Source of the DNA: Micrococcales bacterium UBA3913
GTDB taxonomy: Bacteria; Actinomycetota; Actinomycetes; Actinomycetales; Microbacteriaceae
Direction: 5' to 3'
NCBI GenBank assembly: GCA_002391425.1
Contig: DGEZ01000131.1
Coordinates: forward strand, 1 to 7,854
Length of the DNA: 7,854 nt
This document shows positions 1 to 6,213 of this stretch, piece by piece. The notes below the pieces were generated by a model. It ran no database searches. It worked only from the letters and a program-made list of their open reading frames with translations, and was not told the DNA's origin. The translations under genes were made by a program, and so were the position numbers. Numbering within the stretch: position 1 is the stretch's first letter; each line of letters starts with the position of its first letter.

Positions 1-90
1 CACCCATCCCAGCACCATGCCCACGACAACGGCGATGACACAGATGTAGAGGCGCCGCCGAAACTCCCGGAGATGCTCCCCGAGTGTCAT
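1..90 (-). CDS. tatC: Sec-independent protein translocase TatC, N-terminal fragment (continues past the left edge)
   Basis: TatC is the multi-spanning membrane receptor of the twin-arginine translocase; it binds the twin-arginine signal of folded export substrates and works with TatA. Only the first 30 codons are in the window. They begin MTLGEHLREFRRRLYICVIA, which matches the usual TatC opening (L-x-EHL-x-E-(L/F)-R-x-R) just before transmembrane helix 1; the following Val/Gly/Met-rich residues look like the start of that helix. The ATG lies 5 bases after a good ribosome site, AGAGG (96-100). The gene follows tatA with a 38-base gap, the common tatA-tatC order in actinobacteria. No tatB is visible here; in actinobacteria it is normally encoded elsewhere. 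Identity is from the motif plus position; the remaining roughly 220 or more residues are off the window. Confidence 0.9.
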   Translation of the reverse strand, partial: MTLGEHLREFRRRLYICVIAVVVGMVLGWV

Positions 91-128
91 GCGCGCCTCT
101 GGATTGGATTTACGCGCTGCAGCCACGA

Positions 129-338
129 TCAGGATTCAGGTTTGCCCTGAGAGTCGTCCTTGCCTGACGTCTCGGCGGACTTGGCGTCGTCTTCGTTCAT
201 CTGCTTCACCTCGCGCCGGAAGATCCGCATCGACTCGCCTAAACTCTTGGCCAGTCCCGGAAGCTTCGGGGCACCAAACAGCAGCAGGACGACCAGCAGC
301 AAGATGACGATATGCCATCCTGAAAAAAGATTACCCAT
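129..338 (-). CDS. tatA: Twin-arginine translocase pore subunit TatA
   Basis: TatA oligomerises in the membrane to let folded proteins pass once TatC has bound them. The 69-residue product has the family layout: a short N-terminus, one hydrophobic helix at about residues 8-21, the hinge FG at 21-22 followed by A-P-KLP (25-27), an amphipathic helix at about 28-47 (LAKSLGESMRIFRREVKQM), and an acidic, disordered, polar tail rich in Asp, Lys and Ser. I chose the ATG at 338 over an in-frame ATG at 365. It has GGAG (345-348) with a 6-base spacer, and the protein then starts MGNLFSGWH, as TatA usually does. It is the second-last gene seen of the long minus-strand unit and is followed by tatC. The F-G hinge and KLP favour TatA over TatB. 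Confidence 0.95.
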   Translation of the reverse strand: MGNLFSGWHIVILLLVVLLLFGAPKLPGLAKSLGESMRIFRREVKQMNEDDAKSAETSGKDDSQGKPES

Positions 339-394
339 GGGTTTCTCCACTTTCATCGGGGCCACACTGCGACGGCCACGTTCGGAGCCTTAGT

Positions 395-634
395 CTAGCG
401 TTCTCTGGTTTCCGATACGGTCAGCGCCTGACGCACGCCCTGGCGAGTCGATTGCGTCCGGTCGACAAGAGCTCGAACCTGCACCACCAGAGGAGTTATG
501 CGATCAGCAAGGGCTTCCGCATCGCGGCGTAGCCCCAGCACCGAGATGCGCAGGGACACTCCAACAACCGTGGCCACCGAAACGGTCAGCACCGCGAGGC
601 CCGCCCAGATCACGGCCCACATCCACGCTGTCAT
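395..634 (-). CDS. Small single-span membrane protein of unknown function
   Basis: I do not recognise a named family. The 79-residue product has one strongly hydrophobic segment at about residues 5-29 (starting MTAWMWAVIWAGLAVL), then a charged, heptad-like helical tail (about 31-72) rich in Arg, Ala, Leu and Val. This is a topology seen in DUF948-like envelope proteins, but the similarity is structural impression only. Its reality is supported by context: the ATG sits 9 bases after the pafC stop, with AGGA (642-645) overlapping that stop at a 7-base spacer. It reads in the same direction as its neighbours and ends 56 bases before tatA. It is probably co-transcribed with pafC and tatA. A role in the Tat pathway or the envelope is a guess from position only. 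Confidence 0.75.
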   Translation of the reverse strand: MTAWMWAVIWAGLAVLTVSVATVVGVSLRISVLGLRRDAEALADRITPLVVQVRALVDRTQSTRQGVRQALTVSETRER

Positions 635-643
635 GCCCTCATC

Positions 644-1594
644 CTACGATGCATCGTGGTATCGAGACAGGGCCGAGCGCGCGCGGGCACGAAGCGCGTC
701 GCTCAACGCGGGGTCATCCACGATCCGAACCCGACCCGGGAAAGCCATCACAGCGCGCACCAATGCGTCGCCGTCCACATAGACGATGCGCGCTTCCACC
801 TCCCCGGAGGGCATCACTGTGCGGGGTGCATCCGCGTACCAGGACAGGAACGCCAGCGCGGTCGGATCGACGCGTACCGTGACCTCCTGGGCCGCCGCCG
901 ATTCGGACCACGACGGGGTTCTGAGCTCCGGCTTTTGCGGTGTCGCCGCATCCTCGGTCACACGTACACGCGACATACGGGACAGTCGGAATGTCCTCAT
1001 CGCCTGAGCGGAATGACACCAGCCACGCAGATACCATTCCTGCTCATATCGGTGAAGACCGGCCGGATCTACCCGGCGGCCGAGCGAGTGCGTTCCGTGT
1101 GCATCCACGTAATCGAAGGACAGGGTGCGACCTAAGTTGAGTGCGGAGCGAACGGCCGATAACTCGTCCCCCACCTCCGAGCTGCCCGCAATATAACCGG
1201 TGTCCTGGCGCAGCTTTGCCTGCACGCTTTCTGCAATCGCGGCCGCGGCCGGGTCCAGAGACACGTCGAGAAGCTGAAGCCCTGTCACGATTGCGGCAAC
1301 TTCCAGGCTGGACAGCCGTGGCACGCGATCAAGGGCGATGGTACGGGTCAGGATAACCTCACCGCGGTCAAACGCATCCCAATTGATGTCAAACAAGTCC
1401 ATGTCCAGGTAGGCACCCGAATCACCGGGAACGCCTGAGGTCGCTATGGTCTCAATGAGTCGACGCACCTCGTCCGGTGTCATCTCGAATCGCTCGGCGA
1501 GCTCTCGGACGCTCGCGCCGCCGGTTTCCATCAAGTACGGCACAACGGCGACCATAAACGCGAACCGATTCGCCGCCGACAAAGCAGCACTCAC
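644..1594 (-). CDS. pafC: WYL-domain transcriptional regulator PafC
   Basis: PafC pairs with PafB to form PafBC, which in mycobacteria activates LexA/RecA-independent DNA-damage genes, including recA, from promoters with a special -35-like motif. The 316-residue product has an N-terminal winged-helix region (about 8-75; the recognition part is near VRELAERFEMTPDEVRRL), a middle linker, a WYL domain at about 145-215 with an intact W187-Y188-L189 and the companion FRLSRM (202-207), and a C-terminal WCX-type domain (about 235-312). Length fits the family. The start is a GTG whose G-T-G-A overlaps the pafB stop by 4 bases, so translation is probably coupled; no strong ribosome site of its own is seen. 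Order pafB-pafC-(small gene)-tatA-tatC is the conserved actinobacterial arrangement. The name comes from this synteny as much as from the domains. Confidence 0.92.
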   Translation of the reverse strand: MSAALSAANRFAFMVAVVPYLMETGGASVRELAERFEMTPDEVRRLIETIATSGVPGDSGAYLDMDLFDINWDAFDRGEVILTRTIALDRVPRLSSLEVAAIVTGLQLLDVSLDPAAAAIAESVQAKLRQDTGYIAGSSEVGDELSAVRSALNLGRTLSFDYVDAHGTHSLGRRVDPAGLHRYEQEWYLRGWCHSAQAMRTFRLSRMSRVRVTEDAATPQKPELRTPSWSESAAAQEVTVRVDPTALAFLSWYADAPRTVMPSGEVEARIVYVDGDALVRAVMAFPGRVRIVDDPALSDALRARARSALSRYHDAS

Positions 1595-2568
1595 TGGTCA
1601 TCACCGCCCTCGCCGGCAAGTTTCCGGAGTGCGGCAATCACACACTGGCGAAGCGACTCCGGTTTCACAACCACCACGTCATCACCGTAGGAACACAACT
1701 CGTCGGCAAACAGCGCCTCATCGATGTAGTGCACCGTCAGGACATCCTGGTCCGCCGCGGTCGCCCTTCTGCGCAACCGCGTATCCGCTTCACTGTGTTC
1801 GCGAACCTGGAGAATTGCAGCGCAGCGCTGCCAGATCGCCTCCAGTTCGGCGCGGACGGCATCCACCTGGACCTCGGGAATCGGCCCGGAGTGTCGTCTG
1901 CCAGATTCGACCGCACCCACGATTCTGCTCACGAGATAGGTGCGAAAAACGTCGCGGTGGGGATCCCAGGCATACAGATGCCACCTGCCCCGGTGCAGGA
2001 ACAGGTGCAGGGCAACCGCTTCGCGCACAACGGGCTCCTCATATCCGGCAGCGCGATATCGGAAACGCACGACGTCGTGCTTGGCCGCGGCACGAGTGAG
2101 TGCATCCACATTTTGCTCGTTCACCACGATCGTGACGGGAAACTCTGCCCCGTGCAGCTCAGCGCCGAGCCCCCGGAGTTTCGTGAGGGCCACCTGAGCG
2201 GGTTCGGAGAGCACGCCGTGACGCCACACCGTGCCGGCCAGCACCATCATGCGCAGTTCTTCGGGCGTGAACGTGACATCTGCGGGGAGCTCATAAGCCT
2301 CCGGCACGATGCGGTACCTCTGCGACTGATTGTCGCTCAGCGCGGGGTCGTCTTCCACCTCAATAGCGACGCCAAAGGACCTCAGGAAACGTTTGTCCCG
2401 TTCGAACAGCCGCTCCCGCGCCTCGACAGAGGAACCGGCATCAGCATCCGTGTATCCACGTACGTGCGCAAAAATGTCTGCTTTAGTGATCCCCTGACGC
2501 GTGGAGAGCAACGCCAGCACGAGGTTGAATAACCGCTCATCCATCCGAACCGCAGGCATGCCCCCCAT
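1591..2568 (-). CDS. pafB: WYL-domain transcriptional regulator PafB
   Basis: This is the partner of PafC in the DNA-damage regulator PafBC. Residues about 11-72 form the winged helix-turn-helix (LFNLVLALLS...GITKADIFAHV, then the FERDKRFLRSFGV wing typical of PafB). Residues about 155-230 form the WYL domain, and about 245-320 the WCX domain. The WYL motif is changed: the expected W-Y-L reads W196-H197-L198, followed by YAWD, and the later F-R-L-S-R stretch reads RTYLVSRI. I chose the ATG at 2568 (325 residues) because AGGTGG (2574-2579) lies 5 bases upstream. An in-frame GTG at 2577 overlaps that ribosome site, and ATGs at 2559 and 2544 are also in frame. It starts 22 bases after the FKBP gene and overlaps pafC by 4 bases. 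pafA, usually just upstream, is absent. Confidence 0.93.
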   Translation of the reverse strand: MGGMPAVRMDERLFNLVLALLSTRQGITKADIFAHVRGYTDADAGSSVEARERLFERDKRFLRSFGVAIEVEDDPALSDNQSQRYRIVPEAYELPADVTFTPEELRMMVLAGTVWRHGVLSEPAQVALTKLRGLGAELHGAEFPVTIVVNEQNVDALTRAAAKHDVVRFRYRAAGYEEPVVREAVALHLFLHRGRWHLYAWDPHRDVFRTYLVSRIVGAVESGRRHSGPIPEVQVDAVRAELEAIWQRCAAILQVREHSEADTRLRRRATAADQDVLTVHYIDEALFADELCSYGDDVVVVKPESLRQCVIAALRKLAGEGGDDQ

Positions 2569-2573
2569 GTTAG

Positions 2574-2579
2574 CCACCT
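2574..2579 (-). promoter_or_regulatory. Ribosome binding site that decides the pafB start
   Basis: The minus strand reads AGGTGG, complementary to the 16S rRNA 3' end, with a 5-base spacer to the ATG at 2568. It contains the GTG that would be the longest possible start (2577), which argues against that longer version. Confidence 0.7.
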
Positions 2580-2590
2580 GTTGTCACACG

Positions 2591-3553
2591 TCAGCGCACG
2601 GTGAGAATGTCGATCACAAAGATCAGAGTCGAATTCGCGGGAATGGAACTGGACTCGGTGTCACCGTACCCGTCCTTCGCCGGTACGATCACAATGACCT
2701 GGGATCCCACGGTCTGACCTTCGACTGCTTTCCAGAACCCGTCGATGACGGAGTCCTGAGCCGCCTCCAAGAATTGGCCGCTTCCCCAGCTCGTGCTGAA
2801 TTGGGTCCCGTCAGACCAGAGCCACCCGGAATACTGCACCACGACTGTATCCTCTGCCGCGACCGTCTCCCCATCGCCCTTGATGAGCACGCCGATCGTG
2901 GTGTCCTCCGGAGCAGTGCCCTCCGGCGTGCTGATGCCCGGCTGCCCATCCGTAGCGAGCGTCACCGTCGGAAACACCGACGCGACGGACTGCGAGGAAC
3001 CCTCCGCACGCGTGCCGAAGCCGTCGACCACATCCACGATCATCACGGGGCTGGAGTCCGACCCCAGGCCAGAGCTTTCCAGGAAATCGGCGTTGTCGAC
3101 GGTACCCATCACGATGGCGATGCGGTCGCCGACATGCCCACAGCTCAAGGCCGTGGCCAGACCCGGCCACGAATCCGCATACGCCGATGGCTCAATTGTC
3201 ACGGCAGAGGTGGAACTCGTGCTGTCCGGATACCCGACAGATTCCACTGCCTCCGTGGACGTCCCCGCATAGAGGGTGTACGCGATCGACCATGCAGAGG
3301 AATCAGACAGGGCATCCCCGTCTCCCTGCTCCAGGACGGTGGCCTGAGTTTGCTCCGTCACCATCGGCGTGGGGAAAGAGGTGTCCGTGACGCTGTCCCC
3401 TACCGTTCCCGACGCTGAGACAGACTCGGAAAGATCCCCGCTCAGGGATGCATCGCAGGATGCCTGCTCAGCGCTATCTGCGCTACATCCCACCAGGGAT
3501 ATACCGACGACCACAGCGGTCAACGCCACAGCGGAAAACCGACGAATACTCAC
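2591..3553 (-). CDS. Secreted lipoprotein FKBP-type peptidyl-prolyl isomerase with two FKBP-like domains
   Basis: Predicted to speed cis-trans isomerisation of Xaa-Pro bonds in exported proteins, anchored outside the membrane by lipid. Residues 1-22 form a lipoprotein signal peptide (charged MSIRR, hydrophobic core, lipobox L20-V-G-C23). Residues about 24-60 are a Ser/Asp/Glu-rich linker. Residues about 65-180 look like a degenerate FKBP domain without the catalytic aromatics. Residues about 215-320 are a canonical FKBP domain: counterparts of FKBP12 Tyr26, Phe36, Val55-Ile56, Tyr82 and Phe99 appear as Y241, F252, V269-I270, Y296 and F312. The Trp59 position is F273, and the Asp37 position is Ser. 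The start is a GTG with GGAG 14 bases upstream, a long spacer; no better start keeps the signal peptide. It sits 39 bases after trmI and 22 before pafB; I recall FKBP genes next to pafA/pafB in several actinobacteria. Two extra cysteines, C33 and C138, could pair. Confidence 0.9.
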   Translation of the reverse strand: MSIRRFSAVALTAVVVGISLVGCSADSAEQASCDASLSGDLSESVSASGTVGDSVTDTSFPTPMVTEQTQATVLEQGDGDALSDSSAWSIAYTLYAGTSTEAVESVGYPDSTSSTSAVTIEPSAYADSWPGLATALSCGHVGDRIAIVMGTVDNADFLESSGLGSDSSPVMIVDVVDGFGTRAEGSSQSVASVFPTVTLATDGQPGISTPEGTAPEDTTIGVLIKGDGETVAAEDTVVVQYSGWLWSDGTQFSTSWGSGQFLEAAQDSVIDGFWKAVEGQTVGSQVIVIVPAKDGYGDTESSSIPANSTLIFVIDILTVR

Positions 3554-3592
3554 GAATGCCCAACTTTCTCCACACGACTCAACGAACGTAGC

Positions 3593-4570
3593 CTACTCGT
3601 GATCTGATTGCGGCGGGACCCCTTGCCCCAACGCATCCCGGGCCGCCTTGCGCAGCCGTTTAGCGGAGGGAACGCGTTCGCCCACCGCGCCGGGGGTCCA
3701 CGCTTCGATGTCCTCCGCGTCGAATTCCAGGTCCTTGGGCCGGCGGCGCAACTCGGGCAGCTGTACCCCGGGAGCCAGTAGGCGTGCATGGACGAGGAAA
3801 CCCGTGTGCCCCACCATCCGGTGATCGGGTCGGACTGCTAAACCCTGAACATGCCATCCGCGTACGAGTGTCTCCGACGCGTCCGGATCCGTGAACCGGC
3901 CGGTGGCGCGGACCGCCTCCACGAACCGGGAAACCTGGGGAACCGTAGCCAGGTAACACGTCAGGACACCGCCGGGCACGAGAGCATCCACCACAGCATC
4001 CAGGCACTCCCACGGCGCGAGCATATCCAGGACAACCCGGTCCACGGACTGGGCATCCACCGCGCCGGGAAGCTCCTCGGCAAGGTCTCCGCGATGCAGG
4101 CTCCACTGGGGGACATCGTCCCCGAACACGCTGCGCACATTTCCCCGTGCAATATCAGCGAATTCGTCCCGACGTTCGAAGGAGTGAAGTGTGCCCTGGG
4201 GGCCGATCGCTCGCAGAAGCCAGAGCGTCAACGCACCTGAACCCACGCCTGCCTCGACGACGCAGGCGCCCGGGAAAATATCCCCACTCGTGAGAATCTG
4301 CGCCGCATCCTTGGGATAGATGATCGCGGCGCCTCGTGGCATGGACATCACCACATCCGCGAGCAGAGGCCGGAAGGCCAGGAACTCCACTCCCCCCACG
4401 GAACGCACCACGGAGCCGTCGGGGGCGCCAATCAGGTCGTCATGCTTGATCCCACCGCTGTTCGTGTGGAAGACGCGCCCGGGAGTCAGGATGAGGGTGT
4501 GAAGCACCCCCTTGGGCCCGGACAGCTGCACACGCTCCCCGGCTTGGAAAACTCCGCGCCGGCGTGTCAT
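3593..4570 (-). CDS. trmI: tRNA (adenine-58-N1)-methyltransferase TrmI
   Basis: TrmI uses S-adenosylmethionine to form m1A at position 58 in the T-loop of tRNAs, acting as a homotetramer in the cytoplasm. The 325-residue product has a small N-terminal beta domain (about 1-70) and a Rossmann methyltransferase domain. Motif I is VVEAGVGSGALT (104-115). The acidic residue after strand 2 is in SFERRDEF (E131). The D-M-L-A-P-W segment at 182-187 is the family's catalytic-site loop. Near the C-terminus are W239-H-V, R247-P248 and MVGHTGFL (252-259), typical of bacterial/archaeal TrmI. A roughly 60-residue basic tail follows, longer than the compact core. The ATG overlaps the stop of the HAD gene as ATGA, with AGGCGG (4577-4582) 6 bases upstream. 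In other actinobacteria trmI lies beside arc/mpa of the Pup system; here the next gene is FKBP. Confidence 0.95.
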   Translation of the reverse strand: MTRRRGVFQAGERVQLSGPKGVLHTLILTPGRVFHTNSGGIKHDDLIGAPDGSVVRSVGGVEFLAFRPLLADVVMSMPRGAAIIYPKDAAQILTSGDIFPGACVVEAGVGSGALTLWLLRAIGPQGTLHSFERRDEFADIARGNVRSVFGDDVPQWSLHRGDLAEELPGAVDAQSVDRVVLDMLAPWECLDAVVDALVPGGVLTCYLATVPQVSRFVEAVRATGRFTDPDASETLVRGWHVQGLAVRPDHRMVGHTGFLVHARLLAPGVQLPELRRRPKDLEFDAEDIEAWTPGAVGERVPSAKRLRKAARDALGQGVPPQSDHE

Positions 4571-5253
4571 GCGACGCCGCCTGTCGAGAAAACGGTTCGC
4601 ACATCATCCGTCCTCTTCCCGGAAAGGGTGTCCCACACGGTGAGCCCAGCAAAACCCTTCAGGTCATGGAAGAGAGGCACCCCAATAGTGCGCGCGCCTG
4701 CATCCAGGGCAGAACGGACCCCAGGATGCGAGTCTTCAATGGCGACACAACGACCTGCATCGGTGCCCAGCCTGGCTGCTGCCACACGATACGGTTCCGG
4801 GTCGGGTTTGCCGCGGGTCACGTCGTCACCGGCCACAATCACGTCGAAGACGCGGAATCCCAGCTCCGCCGACGCCTTGCGTGCGAAGTCCTGAGCATTG
4901 AGCGAGTACGACATCGTCACGAGAGCACGCGGGATACCCGCGGTATGCAATTCCGTTAACAATTCCGCCGCACCGGGGCGCCACGGAAGAGACACGGCAA
5001 CCTGACGCTTCACGGAATGGGAGAGTTCGGAAATGATCTCCGCCTCGGACATCCGCACGCCCAGATCCATCAGGATGCTCGCCGTCCGGTCGAGAGAACT
5101 GCCCACCAGTTGCAACGAGATCTCGGGGGTGACGATACCGCCAAATCGGGCGGCCAACTCTGTTTCCGCCTTCACCCAGTACATCTCGCTGTTGATGAGG
5201 GTGCCATCCATGTCCAACAGCACAGCGTCTGGGGTTTGATAGCTCACAACCAC
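4567..5253 (-). CDS. HAD-superfamily hydrolase, beta-phosphoglucomutase-like phosphatase
   Basis: A cytoplasmic Mg-dependent phosphatase or phosphomutase whose substrate cannot be told from sequence. All four HAD motifs are present in the 228-residue product: motif I DMDGTL (14-19; nucleophile D14, acid/base D16), motif II LVTMS (111-115; T113), motif III K149 in GKPDP (148-152), and motif IV IEDS (172-175; E173, D174). The helical cap at about 20-90 is of the C1 type found in beta-phosphoglucomutase and 2-deoxyglucose-6-phosphatase relatives. It is probably the first gene of the minus-strand unit and overlaps trmI by 4 bases (ATGA). The start is uncertain: a GTG at 5253 gives 228 residues, and a GTG at 5247 gives 226. 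Neither has a well-spaced ribosome site, and a possible -10 box just upstream suggests a very short or absent leader. Confidence 0.88.
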   Translation of the reverse strand: MVVSYQTPDAVLLDMDGTLINSEMYWVKAETELAARFGGIVTPEISLQLVGSSLDRTASILMDLGVRMSEAEIISELSHSVKRQVAVSLPWRPGAAELLTELHTAGIPRALVTMSYSLNAQDFARKASAELGFRVFDVIVAGDDVTRGKPDPEPYRVAAARLGTDAGRCVAIEDSHPGVRSALDAGARTIGVPLFHDLKGFAGLTVWDTLSGKRTDDVRTVFSTGGVA

Positions 5254-5255
5254 CT

Positions 5256-5284
5256 AGTCTACGAAAACTCCCGGACGCTTCGCA
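5256..5284 (-). promoter_or_regulatory. Candidate promoter for the HAD-trmI-...-tatC unit
   Basis: On the minus strand TAGACT (5261-5256) fits the actinobacterial -10 pattern TAnnnT. A weak -35 candidate, TGCGAA (5284-5279), lies 17 bases upstream. Initiation would fall near 5249-5247, at the GTG start codons themselves, implying leaderless or near-leaderless translation. The -35 match is poor, so this rests mainly on position. Confidence 0.35.
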
Positions 5285-5300
5285 CCCGTACGGCTATTCT
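5272..5300 (+). promoter_or_regulatory. Candidate promoter for the PAC2-family gene
   Basis: TATTCT at 5295-5300 is a fair -10 hexamer. CGGACG at 5272-5277 shares the central GAC of the -35 consensus, with a 17-base spacer. Initiation near 5307 would leave a leader of about 28 bases carrying AAGGA at 5326-5330. The two divergent promoter candidates interleave in the 81-base gap, so a bound regulator could affect both; no clear operator palindrome is seen beyond the short CGTACG and GGTACC. Confidence 0.4.
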
Positions 5301-5334
5301 GGTACCCCGGCACTGCCCTCGACCTAAGGATTCG

Positions 5335-6204
5335 ATGTCCATGACCGCTTCGCCCCCGCTCAGTGGCAGTCTCCTACTTGTCGCACTGGAGGGGTGGACA
5401 GACGCAGGGGATGCGGCCTCCGGGGCCCTCGCCTTTCTTCGAGAACACCGGGCCTATTCCCGACAGTTGACCATCGACTCCGATCCCTTTATCGATTATC
5501 AATTCACGCGCCCGGTCATCACGCGAGATGCTGACGGCAGCAGCGATATCCGCTACCCGGAGATCGTCGTCTATCGTGACAATGTCGCGGAACGCACCAC
5601 CGCCCTGCACCTGTTGACCGGACCGGAGCCGGCACGGCGATGGCGCCAGCTGACGGACACCCTCATGGCCTCCATCTCTGACTTGGGAGTCACCGGGGTC
5701 ATCTTCCTGGGAGCGCTCTTGGCCGATGCCCCGCACACGCGTCCGATCGCGATTCACATCACCAGCGAGAATGCGGAGGTTCAACGTCACTACGATATTG
5801 AGCCCTCCAGCTACGAGGGCCCAGTCGGCTACCTGACGGTTCTCGCGCATGCGGTCGAGGAACTGGGTATCCCCGGCGTGACAATCTGGGCGTCGGTTCC
5901 GCACTATGCGCACGGAACCCCGTCGCCGAAAGCGGCCTCGGCACTCATCAAGAAGATCGAGCAACTCACCGGTGCGGAAATCCCGCACGGCGATCTCGAC
6001 GAAGAGTCACAGCTGTGGGAAACCACCTTGAACACCCTCGCCGCAGAAGATGGCGACCTCGGCGAATACGTTCGGAGACTGGAGAACGCCCGGGACTCCG
6101 AGGACCCGCCCAGTGCATCCGGTGATGCGATCGCTGCCGAAATCGAGAAGTACCTGAAAAGGAAGGATGATCGGCGTGGATTCGGGCATCCACCCCTCGA
6201 TTAA
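5335..6204 (+). CDS. PAC2-family protein (proteasome assembly chaperone 2-like fold)
   Basis: PAC2-family proteins share the fold of a eukaryotic proteasome assembly chaperone; actinobacterial members (such as M. tuberculosis Rv2125) have no settled function. The 289-residue product shows the family marks: LEGWTDAGDAASGAL near the N-terminus (18-32), the DYQFTRP segment (54-60, in place of the common D-F-x-x-x-R-P), strand FLGALLADAPHTRP (124-137), the YEGPVGYLTVL stretch (160-170), and WASVPHYAHGTPSPKA (185-200) before a helical C-terminus with an acidic tail (about 221-275). The ATG at 5335 has AAGGA 4 bases upstream. A second in-frame ATG at 5341 (spacer 10) is an alternative, and the reading frame stays open upstream without ribosome sites. 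It diverges from the HAD gene and converges on mshC with 9 bases between stops. It shows no membrane or signal segment, so it is cytoplasmic. Confidence 0.9.
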   Translation: MSMTASPPLSGSLLLVALEGWTDAGDAASGALAFLREHRAYSRQLTIDSDPFIDYQFTRPVITRDADGSSDIRYPEIVVYRDNVAERTTALHLLTGPEPARRWRQLTDTLMASISDLGVTGVIFLGALLADAPHTRPIAIHITSENAEVQRHYDIEPSSYEGPVGYLTVLAHAVEELGIPGVTIWASVPHYAHGTPSPKAASALIKKIEQLTGAEIPHGDLDEESQLWETTLNTLAAEDGDLGEYVRRLENARDSEDPPSASGDAIAAEIEKYLKRKDDRRGFGHPPLD

Positions 6205-6213
6205 CGCCCGAGA

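Noticed and set aside
398..408. TAGACT on the minus strand as a promoter for tatA
   Set aside because: No acceptable -35 element lies 16-18 bases upstream, and the box overlaps the end of the upstream gene; tatA is more simply part of the longer unit.
1729..2532. Long plus-strand open frame of 267 codons across pafB (and a similar 305-codon frame at 2501-3418)
   Set aside because: These are antisense shadows of pafB and FKBP in high-G+C DNA, with no ribosome site and low-complexity Arg/Pro/His-rich products.
2581..2610. TTGTCACACG on the plus strand as a PafBC-type (RecA-NDp) damage promoter near pafB
   Set aside because: It points away from pafB, into the antisense of FKBP, and no TAnnnT box is found at the needed distance downstream.
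3535..3553. Arg-Arg in the FKBP signal peptide (MSIRRFSA) as a twin-arginine export signal, tempting because tatA and tatC are in the same unit
   Set aside because: The consensus S/T-R-R-x-F-L-K is not met: Phe follows the arginines directly and no Leu-Lys comes after. It reads as an ordinary Sec lipoprotein signal with a lipobox.
5017..5334. Upstream extension of the PAC2 reading frame to 395 residues
   Set aside because: It runs antisense through the HAD gene and the divergent promoter gap, has no ribosome site, and has no PAC2-like sequence before residue 1 of the 5335 start.
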